DNA from: JARRKC01 sp963723965
Lineage (GTDB): Bacteria; Acidobacteriota; UBA6911; RPQK01; JAPXNP01
DNA length: 64,000 nt
NCBI GenBank assembly: GCA_963723965.1
Contig: CAVRSV010000014.1
Span: 227,713 to 291,712, forward strand
Reading direction: 5' to 3'
The notes beneath the pieces were generated by a model. That model was not told the DNA's origin. It was given only the letters and a program-made list of their open reading frames with translations, and made no database searches. Position 1 is the stretch's first letter; every line of letters begins with the position of its first letter. Positions 18,022-25,540 of this stretch are shown one piece after another. The translations under genes were made by a program, and so were the position numbers.

Positions 18022-18672
18022 TCAGGCCGCGACCTTGTCCAGTTCCTCGAGGAATGGTCGCGTTTCACGATTGGGAGAGACCTCTCCCTTGAGCAGGATG
18101 TCTCGGCCCGTGTAGTGGCCGTTGTAGGCCTGATGGTCGGCATCGTTGTCGATCGACAGGACGGCACCATTGAGGGAGACCCCGGCGAAGACGCCCTTGC
18201 TGCGCGAGTAGGAATAGATCGCCGAGCTGAGGGTCACGTCCGTACTGGCATCGGCCGTTCGGCCGACCGGACCGGCAGCGATGGACGCATCCGCGCCCAG
18301 TGTCAGCTTGCCGGACAGCAGCGGCTCAAGGCCCTCCCGGTTGGTGAACACCAGGACGAAGTCCGTGGCCGAAGCTCCGAACTGAAAACCGAAGCTTCCA
18401 CCCTCGAGCGAGACGTAGGCAGGAGCGCTCCAGCCGTGGGCCGTCCGCTGGGAGATCAGGCCCTTGCCGTAGCTTCCACCCACGAAGAAGGCGCCCTTGA
18501 CCACGTGAGGAATCACGGCGATCGCGGTGGCCTTGTCCAGGAGAGCTTCCGGAATGCCGTGTTCGGGAGTGGCGAGCACTTCCGACAGCACAGCTGCCGC
18601 ATCCTGTGAACGATCGCGCAAATCTGTCTCATTCTTATGGGAGAAGACTCCGGCAAACGTGCTCGTTGTCAT
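18022..18672 (-). CDS. SYLF (Ysc84-like) lipid-binding domain protein, signal peptide apparently frameshifted
   Basis: A 216-residue protein whose body is a SYLF/Ysc84 domain: IPEALLDKATAIAVIPHV, GAFFVGGSYGKGLIS, then GGSFGFQFGASATDFVLV and SSAIYSYSRSKGVFAGVSL. In eukaryotes SYLF binds phosphoinositides; bacterial forms are usually exported and poorly understood. The ATG at 18672 has no Shine-Dalgarno and an in-frame stop lies only 21 bases upstream. In another frame ATG 18712, behind a good AAGGAG, encodes MKVLSTIVFL, and a one-base shift would join it to ISLMTTSTFAG to form a normal signal peptide. The real gene probably begins at 18712 with a one-base error or lesion near 18680-18685. Confidence 0.82.
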   Translation of the reverse strand: MTTSTFAGVFSHKNETDLRDRSQDAAAVLSEVLATPEHGIPEALLDKATAIAVIPHVVKGAFFVGGSYGKGLISQRTAHGWSAPAYVSLEGGSFGFQFGASATDFVLVFTNREGLEPLLSGKLTLGADASIAAGPVGRTADASTDVTLSSAIYSYSRSKGVFAGVSLNGAVLSIDNDADHQAYNGHYTGRDILLKGEVSPNRETRPFLEELDKVAA

Positions 18673-18948
18673 CAGGCTGATGAAGGAAAACTATCGTTGA
18701 AAGGACTTTCATGTCGTGTAACTCCTTAAGTGACTGTCTGATATCCGCCCTCGGGAAAAGGAATGGAAGTTGCAGTTCGAAAGGCGGCGGAAGCCAGACA
18801 GAAGTTCGTTTCTACCTGATATGAAATGAAGCAAATTGCGTTCCAGAGCACGGTGGGTCCAGCGCATCGGGGGGACCGGCTGCGCTGAGAGAGTATCCTT
18901 GTTGCGACGGGACGACGGCGTCAGAAGCGGGCATCGGGTACAATTTCC

Positions 18949-18954
18949 CTGATT
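18949..18954 (+). promoter_or_regulatory. Possible -10 element (TACAAT) six bases before the histidine kinase start
   Basis: TACAAT lies only six bases before ATG 18961. No -35 is visible at the right distance. If used, the transcript would begin at or about the start codon. The 248-base gap between the divergent SYLF and kinase genes shows no gene; it also holds CTGTCTG (18734-18740) and CAGACAG (18795-18801). Confidence 0.2.
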
Positions 18955-18960
18955 CGCTCC

Positions 18961-20505
18961 ATGAGAATCACGACAAAATTGACTTTGGGTTTTTCATTCC
19001 TGATCGCCATCCTCTTGGCGGCACATCTGTACCAGGAGCGTTTGATTCGCCGCATGGGACAGGTTCAGGAGGAACTCTCCCAGTTGAGTTTCGACGCCGG
19101 ACTGAAGGCCCTGGCCAGTGCCGGAGTCGCGGAGGATCTCATGGGGTCGGCCGAACTCTATCTTTCCTTCGGCGGAGAGGAGAACCGAGCGGACCTTCAT
19201 GCGGCCCGGGCTGACTTCGACGAACGACTGCACGTGCTGCAGGAACTGACCCGGCAGAATGACCTCCTGTCGGCGCAGATTGCCGTGCTCGAAGGATTCT
19301 GGATTCGCATTCAGCCGGACTTGACGGACGTCGAAAAGGTCAGTGCCTCCACCAGCAAGGCAGAGCGAAACCGGCTCTGGAAACGCGTGTCCCCGAGGCT
19401 TGAGGCGCTCCTCGCCGAGGCAAAACGGACGGTGGCCGCCAGCGATCGGATGATCCAGGTCGGCGTCGACCGATCGCATGCGATGGCGGCCCGTGTCAAC
19501 CTGATCGCGAGAGCCACGCTGTTCGTCGCGCTGGGGCTCGCCCTGGCCGTCACGGTCCCGCTCTTCCGCTCGATCACGCGATCTCTGCGCCAACTCACCG
19601 CCGCCACCCGGCGGGTCGCCAATGGCGATTTCTCCTACAAGGTCGACGAGTCCGGCGGAGACGAACTGGCCGAACTGGCGTCCTACTTCAATCGGATGGC
19701 CCACCGGCTGGGCGAGTTGGATCAGCTCAAGCGGGACTTCATCTCGTGGGTCTCACACGACCTGCGGGCCCCGCTGGCCTCGATCCAGGAAACCTCGCGA
19801 CTCCTTCTCGATCAGTTCTCCGACGAACTCGAAGCGCCCCAACGACGACTGCTCGAGCTCAATCTTGCCAGCGCCCAGCGCCTGTCCGAGATGATCCTCA
19901 ACCTGCTCGATCTCTCCGCCATCGAGGCCGGCGTCGTGAAGTACGAATTCGAGTCGGTGGATGTCGGGGAGATTCTCGAGGGAGTTGCCGGAGATTTCCA
20001 TGGTCTCATTCTGGACAAGAAGCTGGACCTCGTGTCTCCGGACGGAACATCCCGGGCTTTGGTGCGGGCCGATCCGGTCCGCTTGAGGCAGGTGCTCGGG
20101 AACCTGCTTTCCAATGCCATCAAGTTCTCACCCGAACGGGGGACCATCCGCCTGAGCGTCAGGACGTTCCAGAAGCTTCCGGCAGAGGTTCCGGCCGTTT
20201 GCGCGAGCCGGGTCCGACGGTCCAGTGACGGCTACTGCTGGATCGGTGTCTCCGATGAGGGGCCGGGCGTGCCCGCGGATCTCCGGGACAAGATCTTCGA
20301 CCGTTTCTACCAGGCGGATCAGCGCCCCGCGACGGGCCGACAGGGAACCGGTCTCGGGCTGGCCATCGCCCGCAGGATCGTCGAGGCCCATGAGGGCGCG
20401 ATCTGGGTTGTCAGCAATGCGGACCGGGGGAGCACCTTCTTCGTTCTGCTGAGGTGTTCGGGAAAGGCCCCGGCCAAAAACGCGGTTCAGAATAGGCTGG
20501 TATGA
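18961..20505 (+). CDS. Membrane-bound sensor histidine kinase
   Basis: A 514-residue two-component kinase. Order of domains: membrane segment 1 (about 7-24), a helical periplasmic sensor (about 25-180), membrane segment 2 (about 181-203), HAMP (204-256), HisKA with phospho-acceptor His266 in SHDLRAPL, and an HATPase domain with NLLSNAIKF (N box), SDEGPGVP (G1) and GTGLGLAIARRIVEAH (G2). It autophosphorylates and passes phosphate to a response regulator, but no regulator gene is adjacent; the nearest in the window is the NtrC-type protein at 28982. Its stop overlaps the next gene's ATG (ATGA), so it is co-translated with a DinB-type protein, an unusual partner. Confidence 0.92.
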   Translation: MRITTKLTLGFSFLIAILLAAHLYQERLIRRMGQVQEELSQLSFDAGLKALASAGVAEDLMGSAELYLSFGGEENRADLHAARADFDERLHVLQELTRQNDLLSAQIAVLEGFWIRIQPDLTDVEKVSASTSKAERNRLWKRVSPRLEALLAEAKRTVAASDRMIQVGVDRSHAMAARVNLIARATLFVALGLALAVTVPLFRSITRSLRQLTAATRRVANGDFSYKVDESGGDELAELASYFNRMAHRLGELDQLKRDFISWVSHDLRAPLASIQETSRLLLDQFSDELEAPQRRLLELNLASAQRLSEMILNLLDLSAIEAGVVKYEFESVDVGEILEGVAGDFHGLILDKKLDLVSPDGTSRALVRADPVRLRQVLGNLLSNAIKFSPERGTIRLSVRTFQKLPAEVPAVCASRVRRSSDGYCWIGVSDEGPGVPADLRDKIFDRFYQADQRPATGRQGTGLGLAIARRIVEAHEGAIWVVSNADRGSTFFVLLRCSGKAPAKNAVQNRLV

Positions 20506-21014
20506 ATCCCACCGAATGGTTGATCGAGTCACTCGACGAGGCTTTCGACCGTCCTTCCTGGCATGGAACCAATCTGAGGGGCTCGCTGCGCGGCGTGAAG
20601 CCGGCCGAGGCGCTCTGGAGACCCGCACCCGGCCGGCACAATATCTGGGAGATCGTTCTGCACGCGGCTTACTGGAAGTACCGGATTCGTCGGCGGCTGC
20701 TGGGAGAGAAACAGGGGTCGTTCGTGCTTGCCGGAAACAACTGGTTCGAGCGCTCGGACGGCCTCAGCTCGCAGACCTGGCGGCGCGAGATCGGTCTTCT
20801 GGAGGCCGAGCATAGACAGCTCCGCGAAGCAGTCCTCTCGCTGACCGCCGCCGATTTGGACAAGCCCGCCGGTGGGGATCGCTATCGGGTGAGGCAGTTG
20901 ATTCGGGGCGGCGCCGCGCACGATCTCTACCACGCGGGCCAGATTCAGCTTCTGAAGCGCCTTCTCCGGAACGGGCCCCCCTCTGAGATCCCCGGCCCTT
21001 CAGGTCCTGAGTGA
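20502..21014 (+). CDS. DinB-family protein, co-translated with the histidine kinase
   Basis: A 170-residue four-helix protein of the DinB superfamily. The His triad is suggested by HNIWEIVLHAAYWKYRIRR (about residues 46-54) and AHDLYHAGQIQLL (about 139-145). The start ATG overlaps the stop of the sensor kinase. Family chemistry is mostly unknown (metal-dependent thiol transfer in some members). It could be a damage or thiol-stress enzyme controlled with the kinase; that is an inference from coupling alone. Its sequence differs clearly from the other DinB protein at 6505. Confidence 0.78.
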   Translation: MNPTEWLIESLDEAFDRPSWHGTNLRGSLRGVKPAEALWRPAPGRHNIWEIVLHAAYWKYRIRRRLLGEKQGSFVLAGNNWFERSDGLSSQTWRREIGLLEAEHRQLREAVLSLTAADLDKPAGGDRYRVRQLIRGGAAHDLYHAGQIQLLKRLLRNGPPSEIPGPSGPE

Positions 21015-21077
21015 ACTGGTCGAAGCGCCCGTCGGCAGGGCAGAAGCGTGAATTCCTTTCGCGACCGGAGACCGCGC

Positions 21078-22130
21078 TCAAATGAAGATGGCGATCGACG
21101 CTTTCGACCTCAAGGACTCCACCTCAGCCTGAACTTCGCGCCGCACTTCCTGCTGCTTCAGATACTCGCCGATGCGGTCGGAGATCTCCTCGAAGGGCAG
21201 CTTGCGCGCAGGGACCCGCTCGAGGAGCTGGATGATGTGATATCCGAAGGAGGTTTCCACGACCTCGCTGATCGTGCCGGGAGCGAGCTTGAAAGCCGCT
21301 TCCTCGAACGGTGGGGCGGTCTGGCCCTCCATGATGGTCAGCTCTCCGCCGTCGTCGCGCGATCCGGGGTCCTCCGAGTTCTCGCGAGCCAACGTTGCGA
21401 AATCGGCTCCCCCTTCGGTGACCTGTTTGCGCAGACCCTCGATCTTCTCCCGCGCCTGAGCCCGCTGTTCCTCAGTCGCGTCGCTCGGCACCCGAATCAG
21501 GATGTGACGGAGCCGGAGATGTTCGGGCTCTTCCAGCGTCGATTCATTCTCGGAATAGAACTGCCGTTTGGCGTCGTCCGTGATGATGACCTTTTCGGAA
21601 ATCGGGCCGTCGACGAGCTTCTGAATGCTGATGTCCTTTCCGAGCATCACCCGGAGTGACTGGATCGTGATCGACTCGGAGTCGAGTTGACTCTGAAAGG
21701 CCTCCTCGGTCGGGTATTGCGCCTTCAGCTGGGCCAGGCCGTTGTCGATCTCCTGGGGCGTCGCCTCCAGGTGGTTGCTGCGGCTGGACTGGTAAAGGAG
21801 CTCCAGGTCCACCATGTCGTCCAGCACGGTCCGGTAGATGTCGATGGGGAGCGCCCCGTCCGGAATGTGCATCTGCCCGCGCACCGATTCGACCCGCGTG
21901 AGCAGTTCCTCTTTGCCGATTGACGAGTCATTGACTCGGGCAACGACGTCTGGAAAACTCTCCGGCTTGGCCGTCTCCATCTTGGGCTTTGCGGCGGGCG
22001 TGGCGGGTGCGGTTGCCGGATCCTGATTCGCCGCCTGAGGAGCGGCCAGCGCCGCAGCCCACCCGATGAGACCGAAGGTGATGAGAACGCACAGTACTCT
22101 TTTATGTCCGATACGATCCGTGTTGCTCAA
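21078..22130 (-). CDS. Periplasmic peptidyl-prolyl isomerase, SurA/parvulin type
   Basis: A 350-residue exported chaperone/isomerase. AAGGAGACTCAG directly before TTG 22130 strongly supports the rare TTG start. There is a signal segment at about residues 10-31, a Pro/Ala-rich linker, an N-terminal SurA-like helical domain (about 60-190), and one parvulin domain (about 205-305) with LRLRHILIRVP, ARENSEDPGSRDDGGELTIM and TSFGYHIIQLLE. Such proteins help outer-membrane proteins fold in the periplasm. It is the second gene after aconitase on the minus strand, 144 bases apart, so it may have its own promoter. Confidence 0.9.
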   Translation of the reverse strand: MSNTDRIGHKRVLCVLITFGLIGWAAALAAPQAANQDPATAPATPAAKPKMETAKPESFPDVVARVNDSSIGKEELLTRVESVRGQMHIPDGALPIDIYRTVLDDMVDLELLYQSSRSNHLEATPQEIDNGLAQLKAQYPTEEAFQSQLDSESITIQSLRVMLGKDISIQKLVDGPISEKVIITDDAKRQFYSENESTLEEPEHLRLRHILIRVPSDATEEQRAQAREKIEGLRKQVTEGGADFATLARENSEDPGSRDDGGELTIMEGQTAPPFEEAAFKLAPGTISEVVETSFGYHIIQLLERVPARKLPFEEISDRIGEYLKQQEVRREVQAEVESLRSKASIAIFI

Positions 22131-22274
22131 CTGAGTCTCCTTCTTGACGACGCGCCCCGTCTGTCGGACGGCGTCTTGACGCAGGCCACATTCTTTGCCG
22201 GGACGCGAACCGTAACATCATACGCCGAGTGCCCGCCTGGTGCGACCGTCGCGCTCCGGGACGCCCGGGCTCCC

Positions 22275-24227
22275 CTACGGCCGTTCCGGTTCGGCCCCGG
22301 TTTGGCGGCGGCCCAGCCAGGCAATCAGCCCGCCGAACTTCAGAATGTCGATCTGCCGCGGCGACAATCCGTGTTCGGCCCTGATCTTTCGATGGCTTTC
22401 GTCCAGTGAAAGGGTCAACGTCGACCCGACGGAGAGATCGCGCAAGCCTTCCAGCCGGAGGGTCTGGCCCTGTTCGAGGGAGGCGTAATCGTCCGGATCG
22501 ACGAAGGTCAGCGGGAGGATACCGAAGTTGACCAGGTTTTGGCGATGGATCCGGGCGAAGGAGATCGCCAGCACGACGCGCAGTCCCAGATATCGCGGAG
22601 CCAGGGCCGCATGTTCGCGGCTGGAACCCTGTCCGTAATTGCGGCCGCCGACGATCGAATGGCCTCCTTCCAGCTCCCTGGCTCGGGTGGAGTAGGTCGG
22701 GTCCACGATGTCGTAGACGAAGCGGCTGATCTCGGGAATGTTGCTGCGAAAAGGCAGGACGCGCGAACCGGCCGGCATGATTTCGTCGGTGGAGATGCCA
22801 TGGCCCACCTTCAGCAGGATGGGCAAGGTCAGTGAATCGGGGAGTTCCCCGAATTCGGGGAGACTCTGAATGTTCGGCCCCTTCTTCAGCGGCACCCGGC
22901 GAGCCTCCTCGAGGGGGAGGGGCGGCACCAACAGGTCGCAGTTCAGAATCGGCTCGAGGGGATCGCGGACTCTCGGATAATCGATGCCGAGCGTACGCGG
23001 ATCGGTGATCTTTCCCTTGAGTGCCGAAGCCGCCGCCGTTTCCGGACTCACCAGGCAGACCTTGTCTTCTCTGGACCCCGACCGACCCGGGAAGTTGCGC
23101 GGCACCGTGCGCAGACTGATCTGGGAAGTTGCCGGAGCCTGTCCCATTCCGATGCAGCCGTTGCAGCCGGCCTGATGGATGCGGGCTCCCGAATGGATGA
23201 GTTGGAGCAGGTGCCCGTCGGCCACGAGATTCTCGAGGATCTGGCGGGAGGTCGGGTTGATGTCGAAGGAGACCCGCTCCTGGACGCGTTGCCCCCGGAC
23301 GATTTCGGCGGCGACCGCAAAATCGCGATAGCCCGGGTTGGCTGAAGAGCCGATGTAGGCCTGGTAGATGTCGGTTCCCGCCACCTCCCTGACCGCGCGG
23401 ACGTTGCCCGGGCTGGAAGGCATGGCGATCAGCGGTTCCAGTGTGGAAAGGTCCAGTTCCTCATGGCGGTCGTACTCCTGCTCGTCGTCCGCCAGGATCT
23501 CGACCCAATCGGCCTCTCTGCGCTGAGACCGCAGGAAGGAGCGAACTTCATCGTCCGAGGGGAAAACCGTACTCGTAGCGCCGAGTTCGGTGCCCATGTT
23601 CGCGATCACGTGTCGATCCATGGCGGAGAGCGAGGCCAGGCCCGGTCCGTAGTACTCGAAGACCCAGCCGACGCCACCATCGACGTCGTGGCGTCGAAGC
23701 ATCTCGAGAATCACGTCTTTGGCGGAGACCCAGTCGGGGAGGCTTCCGGTCACTCGGACTCCCCACACCTTGGGCATGCGAAAGACGAAGGGCTCCCCGG
23801 CCATCGCCAGGGCGACCTCCAGTCCGCCGGCTCCGATGGCGAGCATGCCGATGGCGCCGGCCGACGGAGTGTGCGAGTCGGAGCCGAGCAATGTCTTTCC
23901 GGGCTTGCCGAATCGTTCCTGGTGAACCGGGTGGCTGACTCCGTTGCCGGGTCGGCTGTACCAGACTCCGAACCTTCGGCAGGCTGAGAGCAGAAACAGG
24001 TGATCGTCCGGATTCTTGAAGTCCTGCTGCAGGAGGTTGTGGTCGACGTACTGCACCGAGAGTTCCGTCTTGACCCGCTCGAGGCCGATGGCCTCGAGTT
24101 CGAGCATGACGAGCGTTCCGGTCGCGTCCTGCGTCAGGGTCTGATCGATCCGTATCTGGATCTCACTGCCGGGCTTCATGTCGCCCTTCACGAGATGGGC
24201 ACTTATGATCTTTTGAGTGACGTTCAT
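22275..24227 (-). CDS. Aconitate hydratase, Aquifex-type
   Basis: A 650-residue [4Fe-4S] enzyme that interconverts citrate and isocitrate in the citric acid cycle. Its length and order fit the short Aquifex-type aconitase rather than the roughly 900-residue AcnA. Seen: LLGSDSHTPSAGAIGMLAIG, GCNGCIGMGQAP with two cluster cysteines, and a C-terminal swivel domain with GRNYGQGSSREHAAL. At the place where canonical aconitases have IGSCTN, this protein has IGSSANPGYRD, with Ser instead of the first cluster Cys; this may be normal for the subfamily. GGGAG upstream supports ATG 24227. Cytoplasmic. Confidence 0.9.
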   Translation of the reverse strand: MNVTQKIISAHLVKGDMKPGSEIQIRIDQTLTQDATGTLVMLELEAIGLERVKTELSVQYVDHNLLQQDFKNPDDHLFLLSACRRFGVWYSRPGNGVSHPVHQERFGKPGKTLLGSDSHTPSAGAIGMLAIGAGGLEVALAMAGEPFVFRMPKVWGVRVTGSLPDWVSAKDVILEMLRRHDVDGGVGWVFEYYGPGLASLSAMDRHVIANMGTELGATSTVFPSDDEVRSFLRSQRREADWVEILADDEQEYDRHEELDLSTLEPLIAMPSSPGNVRAVREVAGTDIYQAYIGSSANPGYRDFAVAAEIVRGQRVQERVSFDINPTSRQILENLVADGHLLQLIHSGARIHQAGCNGCIGMGQAPATSQISLRTVPRNFPGRSGSREDKVCLVSPETAAASALKGKITDPRTLGIDYPRVRDPLEPILNCDLLVPPLPLEEARRVPLKKGPNIQSLPEFGELPDSLTLPILLKVGHGISTDEIMPAGSRVLPFRSNIPEISRFVYDIVDPTYSTRARELEGGHSIVGGRNYGQGSSREHAALAPRYLGLRVVLAISFARIHRQNLVNFGILPLTFVDPDDYASLEQGQTLRLEGLRDLSVGSTLTLSLDESHRKIRAEHGLSPRQIDILKFGGLIAWLGRRQTGAEPERP

Positions 24228-24447
24228 CGACGGTTCTCCCGGGCTGTGGCTGGTCCGCCATTCTCCTCGGAGATCCGCAACCGCGAGAGAGTCCAGCGAA
24301 GGAGGCGGACCGGAGTCAACTCAGAGGTCTGTCGCATCCAACATATCAGAAAGCGTTGGAGCCATTGCACACGGGGCCGGGCGGCCTTGCCCGATGGTGA
24401 CCTGTCTCACCGGCGGTCCCTCCGGACGGCGGCATAATCGGGGCGTC

Positions 24448-24798
24448 ATGCGACAACGACACGCGCAAAGCGGATTCAGCTTTCTGTCCATTTTGGCGGC
24501 GCTGCTCATCATCGGCTTACTCTACCTCTGGATCGGCGGTCCCGGAATGTCCTCGGTGAGCAACTCGGTCTCGGAGGCGAAGACGGTCAAGAGTTCGGGC
24601 AATCTTCTGGCCTGCGAGATGAACCGCCGAGCGATCGCCAAGGAGTTGATGACCTGGTCGGTCATGCATCCCGGCGAGCGCCCGACCCTCGAGAAGCTCA
24701 AGGCGGCGGGAGTCTATGTGCCGGCCTGTCCCGATGGCGGAAAGCTCAGCATTGAGGGCAAGGCGGTCATCTGCTCGGTGCACACCCGCACCCAGTAG
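24448..24798 (+). CDS. Pilin/pseudopilin-like protein with N-terminal hydrophobic helix
   Basis: A 116-residue protein starting RQRHAQSGFSFLSILAALLIIG: a short basic leader, Gly, Phe and a hydrophobic helix, as in type IV prepilins and type II pseudopilins cleaved by PilD. The Glu normally at position +5 of the mature protein is Ser here. The soluble part contains three cysteines (LLACEMN, VPACPDGG, VICSVH). It is an isolated gene with a weak Shine-Dalgarno and no other pilus gene in the window. It may be a minor pilin or a bitopic membrane protein. Its end is 24 bases from the convergent cyclophilin gene. Confidence 0.6.
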   Translation: MRQRHAQSGFSFLSILAALLIIGLLYLWIGGPGMSSVSNSVSEAKTVKSSGNLLACEMNRRAIAKELMTWSVMHPGERPTLEKLKAAGVYVPACPDGGKLSIEGKAVICSVHTRTQ

Positions 24799-24822
24799 GC
24801 GGCGGACAACCTTGGTTCACAC

Positions 24823-25530
24823 TTACTGCACGAGCTCAGCCGTCTGGATGTAGTCCATTTCGGGAAAGTGCTGGCGCAGGTACTCGTTGCCGCGCAGATT
24901 GAGCAGCTGGAAACGCGGGCCGTTGCCGATCGGATAGAGTTCGCCGTAGCCCGAGTAAAGCTGGTCGACGACATCCATGCCTTCGGTGACATGGGCGATC
25001 GGGGCAAACCCGTTACTGTCCAGCTCCTTGTTGTCCTTCAGGTTGATGAAGAGCTGGGTCGTGCGCGAATCCACATCCCCTTTGGCATAGCTCAGGTAGC
25101 CCCGCGCGTTGCTCTCCCGGGGCGGATCGTCGGGGATCGTCGCCGTCGACCAGGCCTTGGTCACGGCCGGATTCCCGTTGACTCCGAACTGGACGATGAA
25201 GCCTGGTACGGCGCGAAAGAAGGCTGCGTCCTCGAAAAAGCCGATGCGGACGAGATTGTAGAAACGGTCCACTCCGATGGGTGCCCAGGTGCGGTTCGCC
25301 TCGACCTCGAATGCTCCCTTGGTCGTCTGGAATCGGACGCGGAAGGTCTCGGGCGCCTCGTCGCGTGCCAATTGCGGATCCAGCAGAGCGGCTTGCTCCC
25401 TGGAAAGTGAGGCGGTGGTCGAGTCGGGTTCCGAGGGAGCGGAAGCAGTTCTCTCGTCTCCCTGGGAGCAGCCCCCAATGAACAGGATGAAGAGCAGGGC
25501 GGCCAGGCGACTGCAGGGATGCTGGATCAT
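24823..25530 (-). CDS. Cyclophilin-type peptidyl-prolyl isomerase, lipoprotein
   Basis: A 235-residue protein with a signal peptide ending in the lipobox IGGC (Cys at about residue 21), so probably anchored in the membrane facing the periplasm. The cyclophilin domain (about 65-225) shows VDRFYNLVRIGFFEDAAFFR, FIVQFGVNG, TTQLFINLKDN and IAHVTEGMDVVD. It catalyses cis-trans isomerisation of prolyl bonds in exported proteins. The gene begins 10 bases after the stop of the CDF transporter gene and is probably co-transcribed; no clear Shine-Dalgarno is visible. Confidence 0.9.
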   Translation of the reverse strand: MIQHPCSRLAALLFILFIGGCSQGDERTASAPSEPDSTTASLSREQAALLDPQLARDEAPETFRVRFQTTKGAFEVEANRTWAPIGVDRFYNLVRIGFFEDAAFFRAVPGFIVQFGVNGNPAVTKAWSTATIPDDPPRESNARGYLSYAKGDVDSRTTQLFINLKDNKELDSNGFAPIAHVTEGMDVVDQLYSGYGELYPIGNGPRFQLLNLRGNEYLRQHFPEMDYIQTAELVQ

Positions 25531-25540
25531 GTCGAGAGGT

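Noticed and set aside
18734..18801. CTGTCTG and CAGACAG as an operator-like inverted repeat
   Set aside because: The 7-base arms are 54 bases apart with unrelated flanks; chance is likely.
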